Shown here: positions 1 through 8,584 of the stretch, piece by piece
Position numbering within the stretch: the stretch's first letter is position 1
Layout: each line of letters begins with the position of its first letter
NCBI GenBank assembly: GCA_027493525.1
Contig: JAOSKN010000002.1
Coordinates: 2,327,326 to 2,391,325, forward strand
DNA from: Planctomycetota bacterium
GTDB taxonomy: Bacteria > Planctomycetota > SZUA-567 > H5-PLA8
DNA: 64,000 nt
Direction: 5' to 3'
The notes under the pieces: model-generated
What the model was told of the DNA's origin: nothing
Database searches by the model: none
What the model saw: the letters and a program-made list of their open reading frames with translations, nothing else
Program-made: the position numbers and the translations under genes

Positions 1-105
1 CGGCGTGGGAAGCTTGGCGTCCGCGCCGCGGAGCACCTTCGACATGTTGCGGACCTCGGATCGATCGCGGCCACGCTCGGGCGCGGCGCATTCAAGGGGC
101 TCTGA
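1..105 (+). CDS. C-terminal tail of an unidentified protein (partial)
   Basis: A reading frame enters from the left edge and stops at a TGA at 103-105. It encodes about 34 residues ending AATLGRGAFKGL. Third codon positions are mostly G or C, as in the real genes here. No family can be recognised from so short a piece, and a second frame is also open across the same bases, so this is tentative. Confidence 0.35.
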   Translation, partial: RRGKLGVRAAEHLRHVADLGSIAATLGRGAFKGL

Positions 106-211
106 GATACCCGGAGCGCGCGGCTTTTGGAAGTGCCGGCGCGTTCCTGAGGTTGCAAGTTGGGCGGCGCTTGGGAGCATTTGAGGCTTCTATTCGTCGA
201 AAGGAACGCGC

Positions 212-1837
212 ATGGCGTCTCGCTGGCTGGTGCTCCTGGGCGGCAAGTTTCACGATTTCGAGGCGGCGGGCGCGTACTTTGCGAATGCCTTGAAGGAACG
301 GCTCGGCGCGAAGGCCGAGACGACCTTCGACCGGAGCGTGCTGAACGCGAAGCGCCTCGCCGGGTACGACGGGCTGCTCGCGTACGTCGAGTGGGGCAAG
401 GTCGCGGCGGCCGAAGCCGCGGCGCTCGACGCCTTCGTGCGCGGCGGCAAGCCGCTGGTCGGGGTGCACTGCGCCTGCGGCTACGAGGAGAACGAGAAGC
501 TCCTCGGGCTGCTGGGCGTGCGCTTCACGGGGCATCCGGCGATCGACGAGTTCCCGGTCGCGCTCTCCGGCGAACCGCACTGGCTCACCCACCGCCTGGG
601 GGACTTCCGGATCGCCGACGAGCTGTACGTGATGCAGGTCGCGCCGGGCTCGCGCGTGCTGGCGACGATGAGCCACCAGGGGCGCGCCTATCCGGCGGCG
701 CTGTGCCGCGAGCCCGGGGCGGGCCGCGTCTTCTACCTCGCGTTGGGCCACGACGCGCGCGCCTGGGGGAATCCCGCCTACGGGAAACTGCTCGGGCGCG
801 GCCTGGCCTGGGCCGCGGGCGCGGCCGAGCCCAAGCCGCTGGGCACGGCCGTGGTGGGCTACGGCGGCAGCTTCAACATGGGCAAGCACCACCTGGATTC
901 GATGCGCGCGCAGCCGGGCTTCCGGCCGGTGGCCATCTGCGACATCGCTCCCGAACGGCAGAAGCAGGCGCGCGACGACTTCCCCGAACTGAAAGTGGTC
1001 GCGCGGACGAAGGAGCTGCTCGAACTTGAGGGCGTGGACCTCGTCGCCTGCATCACCCCGCACAACGTCCACGCGCCGGTGACGCTGGAGCTGCTCAAAG
1101 CCGGGAAACATGCGATCACCGAAAAGCCGATGGCGATCACGACGAAGGAATGCACGGCGATGATCGAGACCGCCAGGCGGCACAAGGCCAGCGTGCACGT
1201 GTACCACAACCGGCGCTACGACGGCGATTTCATCTCCATGCGGCGGATCGTCGAGTCGGGCGCGCTGGGGCCGGTCTTCCAGCTCGAGGCGTACAGCGGC
1301 GGTTACGGCGAGCCGCGGACGTGGTGGCGCAGCGACAAGGCCGTCAGCGGCGGCATCGCCCACGACTGGGGCGCGCACTTCATCGACTGGATCACGCACT
1401 TGATCCCCGGCCCGATCCGGCACGTGAGCGGGCACTTCTTCAAGCGCGCCTGGCCCCACGTGACCAACGAGGACCACGCGCTGATCCAGATCGTTTTCGA
1501 ATCCGGCGCCGTCGCGCTCTACGAGACCTCGCAGCTCGCCGCCGCGGGGAAAGCCAAGTTCCGGATCCTGGGCGAGCAGGGCGCGCTGCTTCACGAAGGC
1601 AAGGACGCGCTCAAGCTGAGCGCGCAGGTGAACGGGATCCGCGGGCGAGAAATGCTGGTCCCCTGCGCCAATTCCGATTGGGGGCGCTTCTACCGCCAGC
1701 TCGGCGACCACCTGCTCCTGGGCGAGGCGCTGGAGATCACCGCGGAAGAAGGCCGGCGCAACATCGCGATCATCGAGGCCGCGGAAAAGTCGAGCCGGAA
1801 GCACGGCGCGCCGATGAAGGTGCCTTACGAGAAGTAA
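212..1837 (+). CDS. ThuA-domain / Gfo-Idh-MocA oxidoreductase fusion
   Basis: 541 residues in two parts. Residues 1 to about 205 look like a ThuA (trehalose-utilisation) glutamine-amidotransferase-like domain: an LVLLGGKFHDF start, a GVHCACG stretch and a C-terminal VFYLALGHDARAW segment. From about residue 209 a Rossmann NAD(P) domain begins (GTAVVGYGG), with the family EKP motif at 304-306 (ITEKPMAIT) and a C-terminal Gfo/Idh/MocA domain (GGIAHDWGAHFIDW). Family members oxidise sugars or cyclitols with NAD(P); the substrate here is unknown. The ATG is preceded by AAAGGA at good spacing. Such ThuA-oxidoreductase pairs and fusions are typical of Planctomycetes and Lentisphaerae. It stands alone, back to back with a minus-strand gene. 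Confidence 0.85.
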   Translation: MASRWLVLLGGKFHDFEAAGAYFANALKERLGAKAETTFDRSVLNAKRLAGYDGLLAYVEWGKVAAAEAAALDAFVRGGKPLVGVHCACGYEENEKLLGLLGVRFTGHPAIDEFPVALSGEPHWLTHRLGDFRIADELYVMQVAPGSRVLATMSHQGRAYPAALCREPGAGRVFYLALGHDARAWGNPAYGKLLGRGLAWAAGAAEPKPLGTAVVGYGGSFNMGKHHLDSMRAQPGFRPVAICDIAPERQKQARDDFPELKVVARTKELLELEGVDLVACITPHNVHAPVTLELLKAGKHAITEKPMAITTKECTAMIETARRHKASVHVYHNRRYDGDFISMRRIVESGALGPVFQLEAYSGGYGEPRTWWRSDKAVSGGIAHDWGAHFIDWITHLIPGPIRHVSGHFFKRAWPHVTNEDHALIQIVFESGAVALYETSQLAAAGKAKFRILGEQGALLHEGKDALKLSAQVNGIRGREMLVPCANSDWGRFYRQLGDHLLLGEALEITAEEGRRNIAIIEAAEKSSRKHGAPMKVPYEK

Positions 1838-1857
1838 GTTCCGAGTTCCGAGTTCCG
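1837..1857. repeat. heptanucleotide tandem array (AGTTCCG x3)
   Basis: Three perfect direct copies of AGTTCCG begin inside the stop codon of the preceding oxidoreductase gene. The same heptamer recurs after rpoN at 23697. This is the leftmost of the window's 7-nt arrays. Confidence 0.8.
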
Positions 1858-1996
1858 AGAGGCGAAAGCCCAGAATTACGCGAGCCGGGTTTCGGCGCCG
1901 CCGTTGCTCGCGCATCTCAAACTGGCTGGTGAGGCGTGGACTGCTTGGAACGCGGCACGGACCCTGCTCGCGACCCGTGGCGCGCGGGAGAGAAGA

Positions 1997-4900
1997 TTAC
2001 GGCGTCCCGGAGACGGTGCGGAAGCCGCTGTCTTCGTAGCGGTGCTCGGCGCCGGGGCGGGTCTCGCCGTCGCGGCAGTTCAGGCTGAGGTGGCCCTGGC
2101 AGCGGCGCCAGCTTCCGCCGCGGCATTCGCCGGGCTTGTCGATCCACTCCCAGGCGTTCCCGCTCATGTGCTGCGCGCCGTAGGGGCTCGCGCCCTCGAC
2201 CATGCTGGCGACGGGCGCGAGAAACGGGAAGCCGTCTTCCTTGAATTCGTAGCTGTTCCCACCGTTGTAAAGCGCGGCGTCCCTGGAACTCCAGCGTCCG
2301 GCGGGCATGTCGCGGCCGTCGGCGCCGCGCGCGGCCTTGTCCCACTGCTCGGCGGAGGGCAGCTTGCGCCCCAGCCATTTCGCGTAGGCGTAGGCGGCGT
2401 ACCAGGTGACGTCCACGACGGGGTAGTCGTCGCCGGTGACGCCGGCGTCGGTCAGGGCGCGGAACCGGTTGCGTTCGCGCTCTATATGCTCCAGGTAGGC
2501 CTTGGGATCGTTCTGGAACCAGCGCGCATCCTTGCCCTCACGGCCTTCGTCCATTCCGGCCTCGCCCTGGATGCGGTCGCGGTACGAGCGAATGAGGCCT
2601 TCGGCGAATTCGGACAGTTCGGGGAAGTAGCGCGGGATGTATTCCTTCACCGCCCAGGGGCCGTCGGGGTGCCGGACCATGGCGAGCTTCTTGCTCGTCG
2701 CCTTGGGGTGCGGATCCTGGATCAGCCACTTGACGAACTTGCGGTACTGGGCGTTGGAGACCTCGTACTTGTCGATCTCGTACTCGGGCAGGTTTACGAC
2801 GACGCCTTCGGGCCCGTACTTGAACGGCCCGGCGGGGACCTTGACCGTGAGGTGGCGCGGGCGGCCCGACTGCGCATCGGCCTCCTTCGCGAGGCGTTCC
2901 CACTTGTCGGCCAGGGGCTCGCGGACGGACTCGTCGAACTCGCCCTTCAACGCGGCCATCCGTTCCGAGGCTTCCTCGCCCTTGCCTTGGCGCAGCAGTT
3001 CGGCGACGCGGTCGAGCTGCTTGTCCAGGTTGGCGCGTTGCAGGGCGAGCTGCTTCTCTTGCTCGACGGCTTCGCGGCCTTTGCGCAGGAGCTCGAGCCG
3101 TTCGGCGTAGCGCCCGGCGACGTCGGCGGAAAGTTCCTTCGATGCGGCCAGCGCGCGGTCGTAATCCTGAAGGGCGAGATAGAAAGCGGTCCGCGCGCGC
3201 GCGGCCTCATCCGGCTTCAGGCCGGGCTTGGCGTCGAAGAATTTGGCGATCTCCTCCGGGGGAGCTTGGCCATGGGCTCGGCAAGGACGCCCTGGCGGTC
3301 GATGCCCAGTTCGACCTTGCCGTCCTTGAAGCCCTTGACGGCAACCCGGCCCAGCTTGTGGGCGAAGGTCTGGCCGGCGCGGGCCGGGACGTTCGCTTCG
3401 GCCTGCGCGAGGTACTTGCCGGCCCAGGCCACGTCGTCGAGGTCGGCTTTGAGCTCCTGGCGGAAGGGCGCGAGCACCTGGGCCTGGAGCGCCTTTTCGA
3501 GGAGTCCCGTGGACTCCTCGACGTTCAGCTCTTTCATGCGCTCGGCGATTTTATCGGTGAGGTACGCATAGCCGCGGCGGGCATCGGCGGAGATTTCGGG
3601 TTCCGCCGGCGCGGCTTGTACCGGGGCCTCGGAGGGCGCCGGCACGGCGGTACGCGGCGCTTCGGCCTCGCGCTGCGGCGGCTGGGCGATGGGCATCGCG
3701 GCGGGCCGCGCGTGGACTCGGATCGGCGCGCCGGCGGGTTCGCCCAGCTCCGGTTCGTGCCTGGGCTGGTGGGTGCGCGGATGTGGACGGCCGGGCTCAG
3801 GTTGGCGCGGGGCGACTTCGGGAGCCGGTCTGACGGGAGCAGGGGCGACGGCCGGAGCGGCTGCCGCCGCGGGAACCGGCGGCTCGCTATCGGGCGCGCG
3901 CGCGGCGGCGCTTTCGCTGCGCGGCTTGTCGCTGGAATTGGGCCCGCTCAGGGCCATGAGCAGGGCCGCGGAGACCAGCAGGACCGCCGCGACCGCGCCG
4001 CCCAGGACCATGGGATTGGCCTTCGCGGCGGTCTCGGCGCCGCGTTCGCCCTTGCGCCGGGCGGCAGGTTTGCCGGGCCGGTCGGAAATGACGCTGCGCG
4101 CGGCGTCGATGGGCACGAAGTGGCCGGTGGTGCGGCGGCGGTTGCGGTCGCGGCCGGAATCGCCAACCGGGGCGTGTCGGCCCGTGCGGCGCTTGGGCCC
4201 GGATTCCGCGGCAAGCGCTCCAGCGGGCGGCATGCCGCTCAGGGCGAGGTCGAACATCTCCAGCAGTTCGTCGGCGTCGCGCGGCCGGTCGTCGCGGTTC
4301 TTGGCCATCAGGCGCATGACCAGTTCGCTGGCCCCGTCGCCGATATCCCGTTCGGGCGCGCGTTCGTGCGCGGGGACCGGATCGTGCATCAGGTGCTGGG
4401 CCATGATCGCGGCGGGGCTCCCGCCCTCGTAGGGCGTCTTGCCCGTGAGCATGTGGTAGAGCGTCGCGCCCAGCGAGTAGAAGTCGCAGCGGTGGTCGAT
4501 GTCGCGGTCGCCGCGCGCCTGCTCGGGCGAGGCGTAGTGCGGCGTGCCGAGGGCCATGCCGGTTTGCGTCAGGCTGGTGTCCTCGTTGGTCGCCCGCGCC
4601 AGGCCCATATCGGCGAGCTTCACGATCCCGCGCGAGTCGATCATGATGTTGTCGGGCTTGATGTCGCGGTGAATCAGGCTGTTGGAGTGCGCGCACTTCA
4701 GCGCCATCGCGACCTGCCGGCAGATGCGCAAGGCCTCTTTCTCGGCGAAGGGGCCGTGCTTCTTGAGGATCGCGCCGACGGTCGTGCCTTCGACGAACTC
4801 CATCGCCAGGTAGTGGTAGCCGCGCTCTTCCCCGACGTCGAAGGCGTTGACGACGTTCTCGTGGTTCATCCGCCCGGCTAGGCGCGCCTCGCGCTGGAAG

Positions 4901-5070
4901 CGTTCGACGAACTGCGGGTCGCGGCTGAACTTGGGCGGCAGGATCTTGACCGCGACGATGCGGTCCATCGAAAGCTGCCGCGCCTTGTAGACGGCGCCCA
5001 TTCCGCCCTGGCCCAGCTTCTCCAGAAGCTGATACCCGCCCAGGACCGGAAGCTCTTCTTTGGCGATCAT
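1997..5070 (-). CDS. Ser/Thr protein kinase fused to an FGE/SUMF1-like domain (one frameshift)
   Basis: Membrane-anchored Hanks-type kinase, about 1,024 residues once a single base is restored. Residues 13-280 are the kinase: glycine loop GQGGMG, VAVK lysine 42, HRDIKPDN at 134-141, DMG in place of DFG at 154-156, then ASPEQARG. A transmembrane segment lies near 352-374, followed by a Pro/Ala-rich linker, a helical region and a C-terminal FGE-sulfatase-type fold (YEIDKYEVSNAQYRKF, VDVTWYAAYAYAKWLGRKLPS, GNAWEW, RGGSW, GFRTV). As read, the frame stops shortly after a run of five G (3258-3262, plus strand). A sixth G gives KLPPEEIAKFFDAKPGL and continuous coding to 1997, so an indel error is likely. 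FGE-like folds fused to kinases are usually sensory or lectin-like rather than formylglycine-forming, and the copper-site cysteine spacing is not evident. Start supported by GAGGA upstream. Single-gene unit. Confidence 0.85.
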
Positions 5071-5289
5071 GCAGGTTCCTCATTCACCCCGTTAAGGACA
5101 CGACGTGCAGTACCTCAAGTATGCTGCATAACTGTTTTCGCCACAACATGTTAATCACTTGTGCGTTTCGTATGCTTGAGTCTAAATTAGGATGTGATTT
5201 GGGCATGTCTTAGCGCGTTTTAACTTCGCTAGGTGCAACGGTTTGAGTACGAGCTTCAAATGGCCGCTTGAGAGGGTGCGCAGGGAGGC

Positions 5290-5326
5290 TATGGTACGGA
5301 AGAGACCATAAACCGTACCGGTACGG
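5290..5326. promoter_or_regulatory. palindromic cluster upstream of gpmI, possible operator
   Basis: The 14-nt sequence CCGTACCGGTACGG (5313-5326) is a perfect palindrome. Its half-site GGTACGG also occurs at 5293-5299, and TATGGT (5290-5295) pairs with ACCATA (5305-5310). Stacked half-sites 50-80 bases before a start codon resemble an operator. No cognate regulator can be named, and a hairpin or chance remain possible. Confidence 0.4.
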
Positions 5327-5340
5327 CACGCTTGGTTTCT

Positions 5341-5354
5341 GATCACTGATTACA
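5341..5354. repeat. two heptamers GATCACT GATTACA
   Basis: Two adjacent 7-nt units identical to units inside the long array at 24794-24863. Too short to stand alone; listed because the units match exactly. Confidence 0.4.
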
Positions 5355-5373
5355 CTTTCCCCCGGGAGTCGCC

Positions 5374-6996
5374 ATGTCCGCAGCCAAGCGCCAAGGCCCC
5401 GTGATGCTGGTCGTGATGGACGGCTGGGGCCTCCAGGAACGCACCGAGTACAACGCCGTCAAGCTGGCCAAGACCCCCAACGTGAGCCGGCTCTGCCGCG
5501 AGTACCCGTATACGACGCTCAAGACCAGCGGGACCGACGTGGGCCTGCCGAAGGGCACGATGGGGAACAGCGAAGTCGGGCACCTCAACATCGGCGGCGG
5601 GCGCGTGGTCTGGCAGGACCTGATGATGATCACCAACGCGGTCGCGAACGGGAGCTTCTACGAGAACCCCGCGCTGGCCGGCGCCTGCGAGCACGCGAAG
5701 AAGAACAACAGCCGGCTGCATCTGTTCGGATTGGTGGGCACGGCGTACGTCCACAGTTGCGACGACCACGTCCACGCGCTGCTGCGCCTGGCGCGCCGGC
5801 ACGGGCTGACGGGCGACCGGGTCGCGATCCACGCCTTCACCGACGGGCGCGACACGCCGCCGCGCTCGGGCGCCGCCGCCGTCCACGACCTCCAGCGCAA
5901 GCTCGACCTCTACGACGTGGGCGTGATCGCGACGGTGAGCGGACGCTACTACGCGATGGACCGCGACAAGCGCTGGGCGCGCGTGAAGCTGGCCTACGAG
6001 GCGCTCGTCGAAGGCAAGGGCCAGCATACGGCGCGGAGCGCGGACGAGGCGATTCATGCCGCGTATGCGCGCGCGGATCAGCACCCGAAGGACGCCGCGT
6101 TCCCCGCCGAGACCGACGAGTTCATCCGCCCGACGGCGATCGTGGACGAAAAGGGCAGTCCCCTCGCCACGCTCCGCGACGGCGACGCGGCGATCAGCTT
6201 CAACCACCGCAGCGACCGCCCGCGCGAGATCATCCGCGCGCTGATCGAGGACGACTTCGAAGCCAAGACGAAGGACGACCCGAACCCCGGCTTCACGCGC
6301 GGCAAGCGCGCCAAGGTCCACCTTGTCACGCTCACCGACTACCGCGCGGGCTTCGACTGCCCCGTCGCGTTCGACTCGAAGGAACTGAGCGGCACGCTCG
6401 CCGAGACCGTCGCGAAGGCCGGGCTCAAGCAGTTCCATGCCGCCGAGACCGAGAAGTATCCGCACGTGACCTTCTTCCTGAACGGCGGGCGCGAGAAGCC
6501 CTTCGAGGGCGAAGCGCGCTACATGGCCGCCTCGCCGAAGGTCGCGACGTACGACTTGCAGCCCGAAATGAGCGCGCCCGAGCTGACGAAGCACGCCGTG
6601 GAGGCGATCCGGAGCGGGACCTACGACCTGCTGGTGCTCAACTACGCCAACGGCGACATGGTCGGGCATACGGGCGTGCTGGAGGCCGCGATCAAGGCCG
6701 TCGAGACCGTGGACGGCGGCGTCGGCCAGCTCGCGCGGGCGATCCTCGAGATGAAGGGCGACGTGCTCATCACCGCCGACCACGGGAACTGCGAGGAGAT
6801 GTGGGACTACGCATCCAATGGCCCGCATACCGCGCATACGACCAACCCGGTGCCGTGCTTCCTGGTCGGCGAGCGCTTCAAGGGCGCCAAGCTCCGCGCC
6901 GGCGGCCGCCTCGGCGACCTCGCGCCGACGCTCCTTTATATGCTCGGCATCCCGCAGCCGAAGGAGATGGACGGCAGGAACCTGATCGAAGCGTGA
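5374..6996 (+). CDS. gpmI: 2,3-bisphosphoglycerate-independent phosphoglycerate mutase
   Basis: 540-residue cytoplasmic enzyme of the alkaline phosphatase superfamily that interconverts 3- and 2-phosphoglycerate in glycolysis and gluconeogenesis using two Mn2+ ions. Visible motifs are VMDGWG with metal Asp16, the catalytic serine 66 in MGNSEVGHLNIGGG, SGRYYAMDRDKRW, the DGRDTPP loop, NFNHR-like ISFNHRSDRPREI, NYANGDMVGHTG and C-terminal ADHGNCEEM. Length is near the family norm of about 510-550. It sits alone between two promoter-bearing gaps. Regulation may involve the palindromes just upstream. Confidence 0.97.
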   Translation: MSAAKRQGPVMLVVMDGWGLQERTEYNAVKLAKTPNVSRLCREYPYTTLKTSGTDVGLPKGTMGNSEVGHLNIGGGRVVWQDLMMITNAVANGSFYENPALAGACEHAKKNNSRLHLFGLVGTAYVHSCDDHVHALLRLARRHGLTGDRVAIHAFTDGRDTPPRSGAAAVHDLQRKLDLYDVGVIATVSGRYYAMDRDKRWARVKLAYEALVEGKGQHTARSADEAIHAAYARADQHPKDAAFPAETDEFIRPTAIVDEKGSPLATLRDGDAAISFNHRSDRPREIIRALIEDDFEAKTKDDPNPGFTRGKRAKVHLVTLTDYRAGFDCPVAFDSKELSGTLAETVAKAGLKQFHAAETEKYPHVTFFLNGGREKPFEGEARYMAASPKVATYDLQPEMSAPELTKHAVEAIRSGTYDLLVLNYANGDMVGHTGVLEAAIKAVETVDGGVGQLARAILEMKGDVLITADHGNCEEMWDYASNGPHTAHTTNPVPCFLVGERFKGAKLRAGGRLGDLAPTLLYMLGIPQPKEMDGRNLIEA

Positions 6997-7082
6997 ACGC
7001 CGCTCGCGGAACGGAATAATGGCGCGCCGCGCGTACTTAAAGTGCAGGGGCGCTGCAATTCGCTTACCCGGATGGATCGACC

Positions 7083-7640
7083 ATGAACGGCAAGATCCGC
7101 ATGACCCTGTTTGCACTTGCGCTTCTGGCCGGTTGCGGCGCCGCGCCGGATAGAGCGCCGCAGGCCTCAACGCCTGAGAAGCCGGCTGCCCCGCCCGCCG
7201 CAGCGCCGGACGCCGTCGAACCCGGCACGGAACTGGCCGAGGCCGATTTTGAAAAGACCTTGAAGGCTTCCGGCGCGCGCTTCGTGCTGGTTCAGGTCTT
7301 CGCCGAGAAGTGCGGCCCGTGCATGGAAGAAGCGCGGAAGCTGACGGCCATGCAGCCGAAACTGAAGAGCCTGGACGCGGTCGTGATCGGCGTGGGCGTG
7401 GACGAGAAGCCCAAGAACGTCAAACAGTTTTACGAGGACACCGGCCGCGTCGTGACGTACCCGCTCTACTGCGCGCCCTGGTTCGCGCCGAAGCACGAGA
7501 TCGAATACACGCCGACGCTCTTCATTTACGGCGCCGACGGGAAGCGCCTCTTCCGGCTCGATCCGGACGCGCTCGACGGCGAGCAGGATCCGCTGGAAAT
7601 CGTGCTGGAGAAGCTCGAGGAGCTTCGCAAAGGCGCCTGA
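7083..7640 (+). CDS. thioredoxin-like lipoprotein
   Basis: 185 residues. A lipoprotein signal (LALLAGC, lipidated Cys18) is followed by a Pro/Ala-rich spacer and a thioredoxin fold with the redox motif CGPC at 77-80 (VFAEKCGPCMEEA) and a cis-Pro segment YTPTLFIYG. It is expected to face the periplasm and reduce or oxidise disulfides, like TlpA/ResA-type proteins, but no cytochrome c maturation genes lie nearby, so its partner is unknown. The next gene follows within about 70 bases on the same strand. Confidence 0.85.
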   Translation: MNGKIRMTLFALALLAGCGAAPDRAPQASTPEKPAAPPAAAPDAVEPGTELAEADFEKTLKASGARFVLVQVFAEKCGPCMEEARKLTAMQPKLKSLDAVVIGVGVDEKPKNVKQFYEDTGRVVTYPLYCAPWFAPKHEIEYTPTLFIYGADGKRLFRLDPDALDGEQDPLEIVLEKLEELRKGA

Positions 7641-7711
7641 TCGGAGCCGGTGCGCACGCGCGGGTGGCGGTTCCCGGATAAATGCGCATAATGGGCCTCT
7701 GGAGAACGCCC

Positions 7712-8584
7712 ATGCCCGCCGCCTACGACCTGCACCTTCACACCTGCTGGAGTTACGACGCCACGGCCGAGCCCGAGGCGCACTTCCGCCGCGCGCGCGA
7801 ACTCGGCGTGCAAGTCATCGCGATCACCGAACATCACGTGCTGGACTCGCAGCCCGAACTGCGCGCGCTGGCTGAGCAATATCCCGAAGTTCGCTGCATC
7901 CCGTCCGCCGAGCTGACGGTCACGACCTCCATCGGCCCCGTGGACCTGCTCTGCTACGGATTCCCCGCCGAGCCCACGCCCGAACTGCGCCGCGTGCTGG
8001 AACGGTATCATGAATGGCAGCGCGCATACGGCGCGGGACTTTCGCGGGCGGTCCGCGCGCTGGGCCACGAGTACAGCGACGCACAGCGCCTGGAACTGCT
8101 GCGCAGCTATCGCCCCGAGCGCTGCATCGCGGCGCAGGGGGCCACGCACGTGAAAAACCAGATCCACAACGCGTATTTCATCGCGCGCGGCTTCGCGAAG
8201 GACGAGGCGGACGTGCAAGCTTTTCGCGCCCGCATGCAGCGGGCGGTCGAACTGCCGCCGTATCCGCGCGTGGCCGAGGTCGTTCCCGCGGTGAAGGCTT
8301 GCGGCGCGCTGGTGGCGATCGCGCACCCGCACGGGTACTTCAAGGCCGGCGACGAGCGGCGCATGGACGCGCTGCGCGAAGAGTGCGCGCTTGACGGGAT
8401 CGAGTGCGCGCATCAAGGCGTGCCGCCGGAGTTCACGCCGCGCTACCGGGCCTACTGCGAGCGCCACGGGCTCTTCAGCACCGGCGGGAGCGACAGCCAT
8501 TCCCAGGAGGATATCGACCGGCGCTTCGCGGGGCATGGCGGCGGCGCGGCGTGGCTGGCCGAATTCCTGGAGCGCCTGCCATGA
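7712..8584 (+). CDS. PHP-domain metal-dependent hydrolase
   Basis: 290 residues from the chosen start. The N-terminal DLHLHTCWSYDA supplies the HxH metal ligands, followed by ITEHHVLDSQPEL, PSAELTVTTSIGPVDLLCYG, IAHPHGYFKAG and a C-terminal GGSDSHSQEDIDRRFAG. This is the polymerase-and-histidinol-phosphatase fold seen in phosphoesterases such as YciV/TrpH. The substrate is not known. An ATG at 7682 is in frame but has no ribosome site; the ATG at 7712 is preceded by GGAGA. Its TGA overlaps the ATG of the next gene (ATGA), indicating translational coupling. Confidence 0.8.
   Translation: MPAAYDLHLHTCWSYDATAEPEAHFRRARELGVQVIAITEHHVLDSQPELRALAEQYPEVRCIPSAELTVTTSIGPVDLLCYGFPAEPTPELRRVLERYHEWQRAYGAGLSRAVRALGHEYSDAQRLELLRSYRPERCIAAQGATHVKNQIHNAYFIARGFAKDEADVQAFRARMQRAVELPPYPRVAEVVPAVKACGALVAIAHPHGYFKAGDERRMDALREECALDGIECAHQGVPPEFTPRYRAYCERHGLFSTGGSDSHSQEDIDRRFAGHGGGAAWLAEFLERLP

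Larger units (their letters stand above)
5071..5373. other. intergenic region between divergent kinase and gpmI genes
   Basis: About 300 bases, AT-richer than the flanking genes, expected to carry the divergent promoters. I could not assign confident -35/-10 boxes. It holds the palindromic cluster at 5290-5326 and two heptamers at 5341-5354. No open frame of coding character was seen. Confidence 0.6.

Noticed and set aside
92-1915. Long minus-strand open frame opposite the ThuA/oxidoreductase gene
   Set aside because: It is Arg/Val/Ala-rich with no family motif and lies exactly opposite a gene with clear domains; a GC-rich shadow frame.
7682-7711. Upstream in-frame ATG for the PHP-domain protein
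   Set aside because: No ribosome site precedes it, whereas GGAGA precedes the ATG at 7712 and the PHP fold begins directly after.
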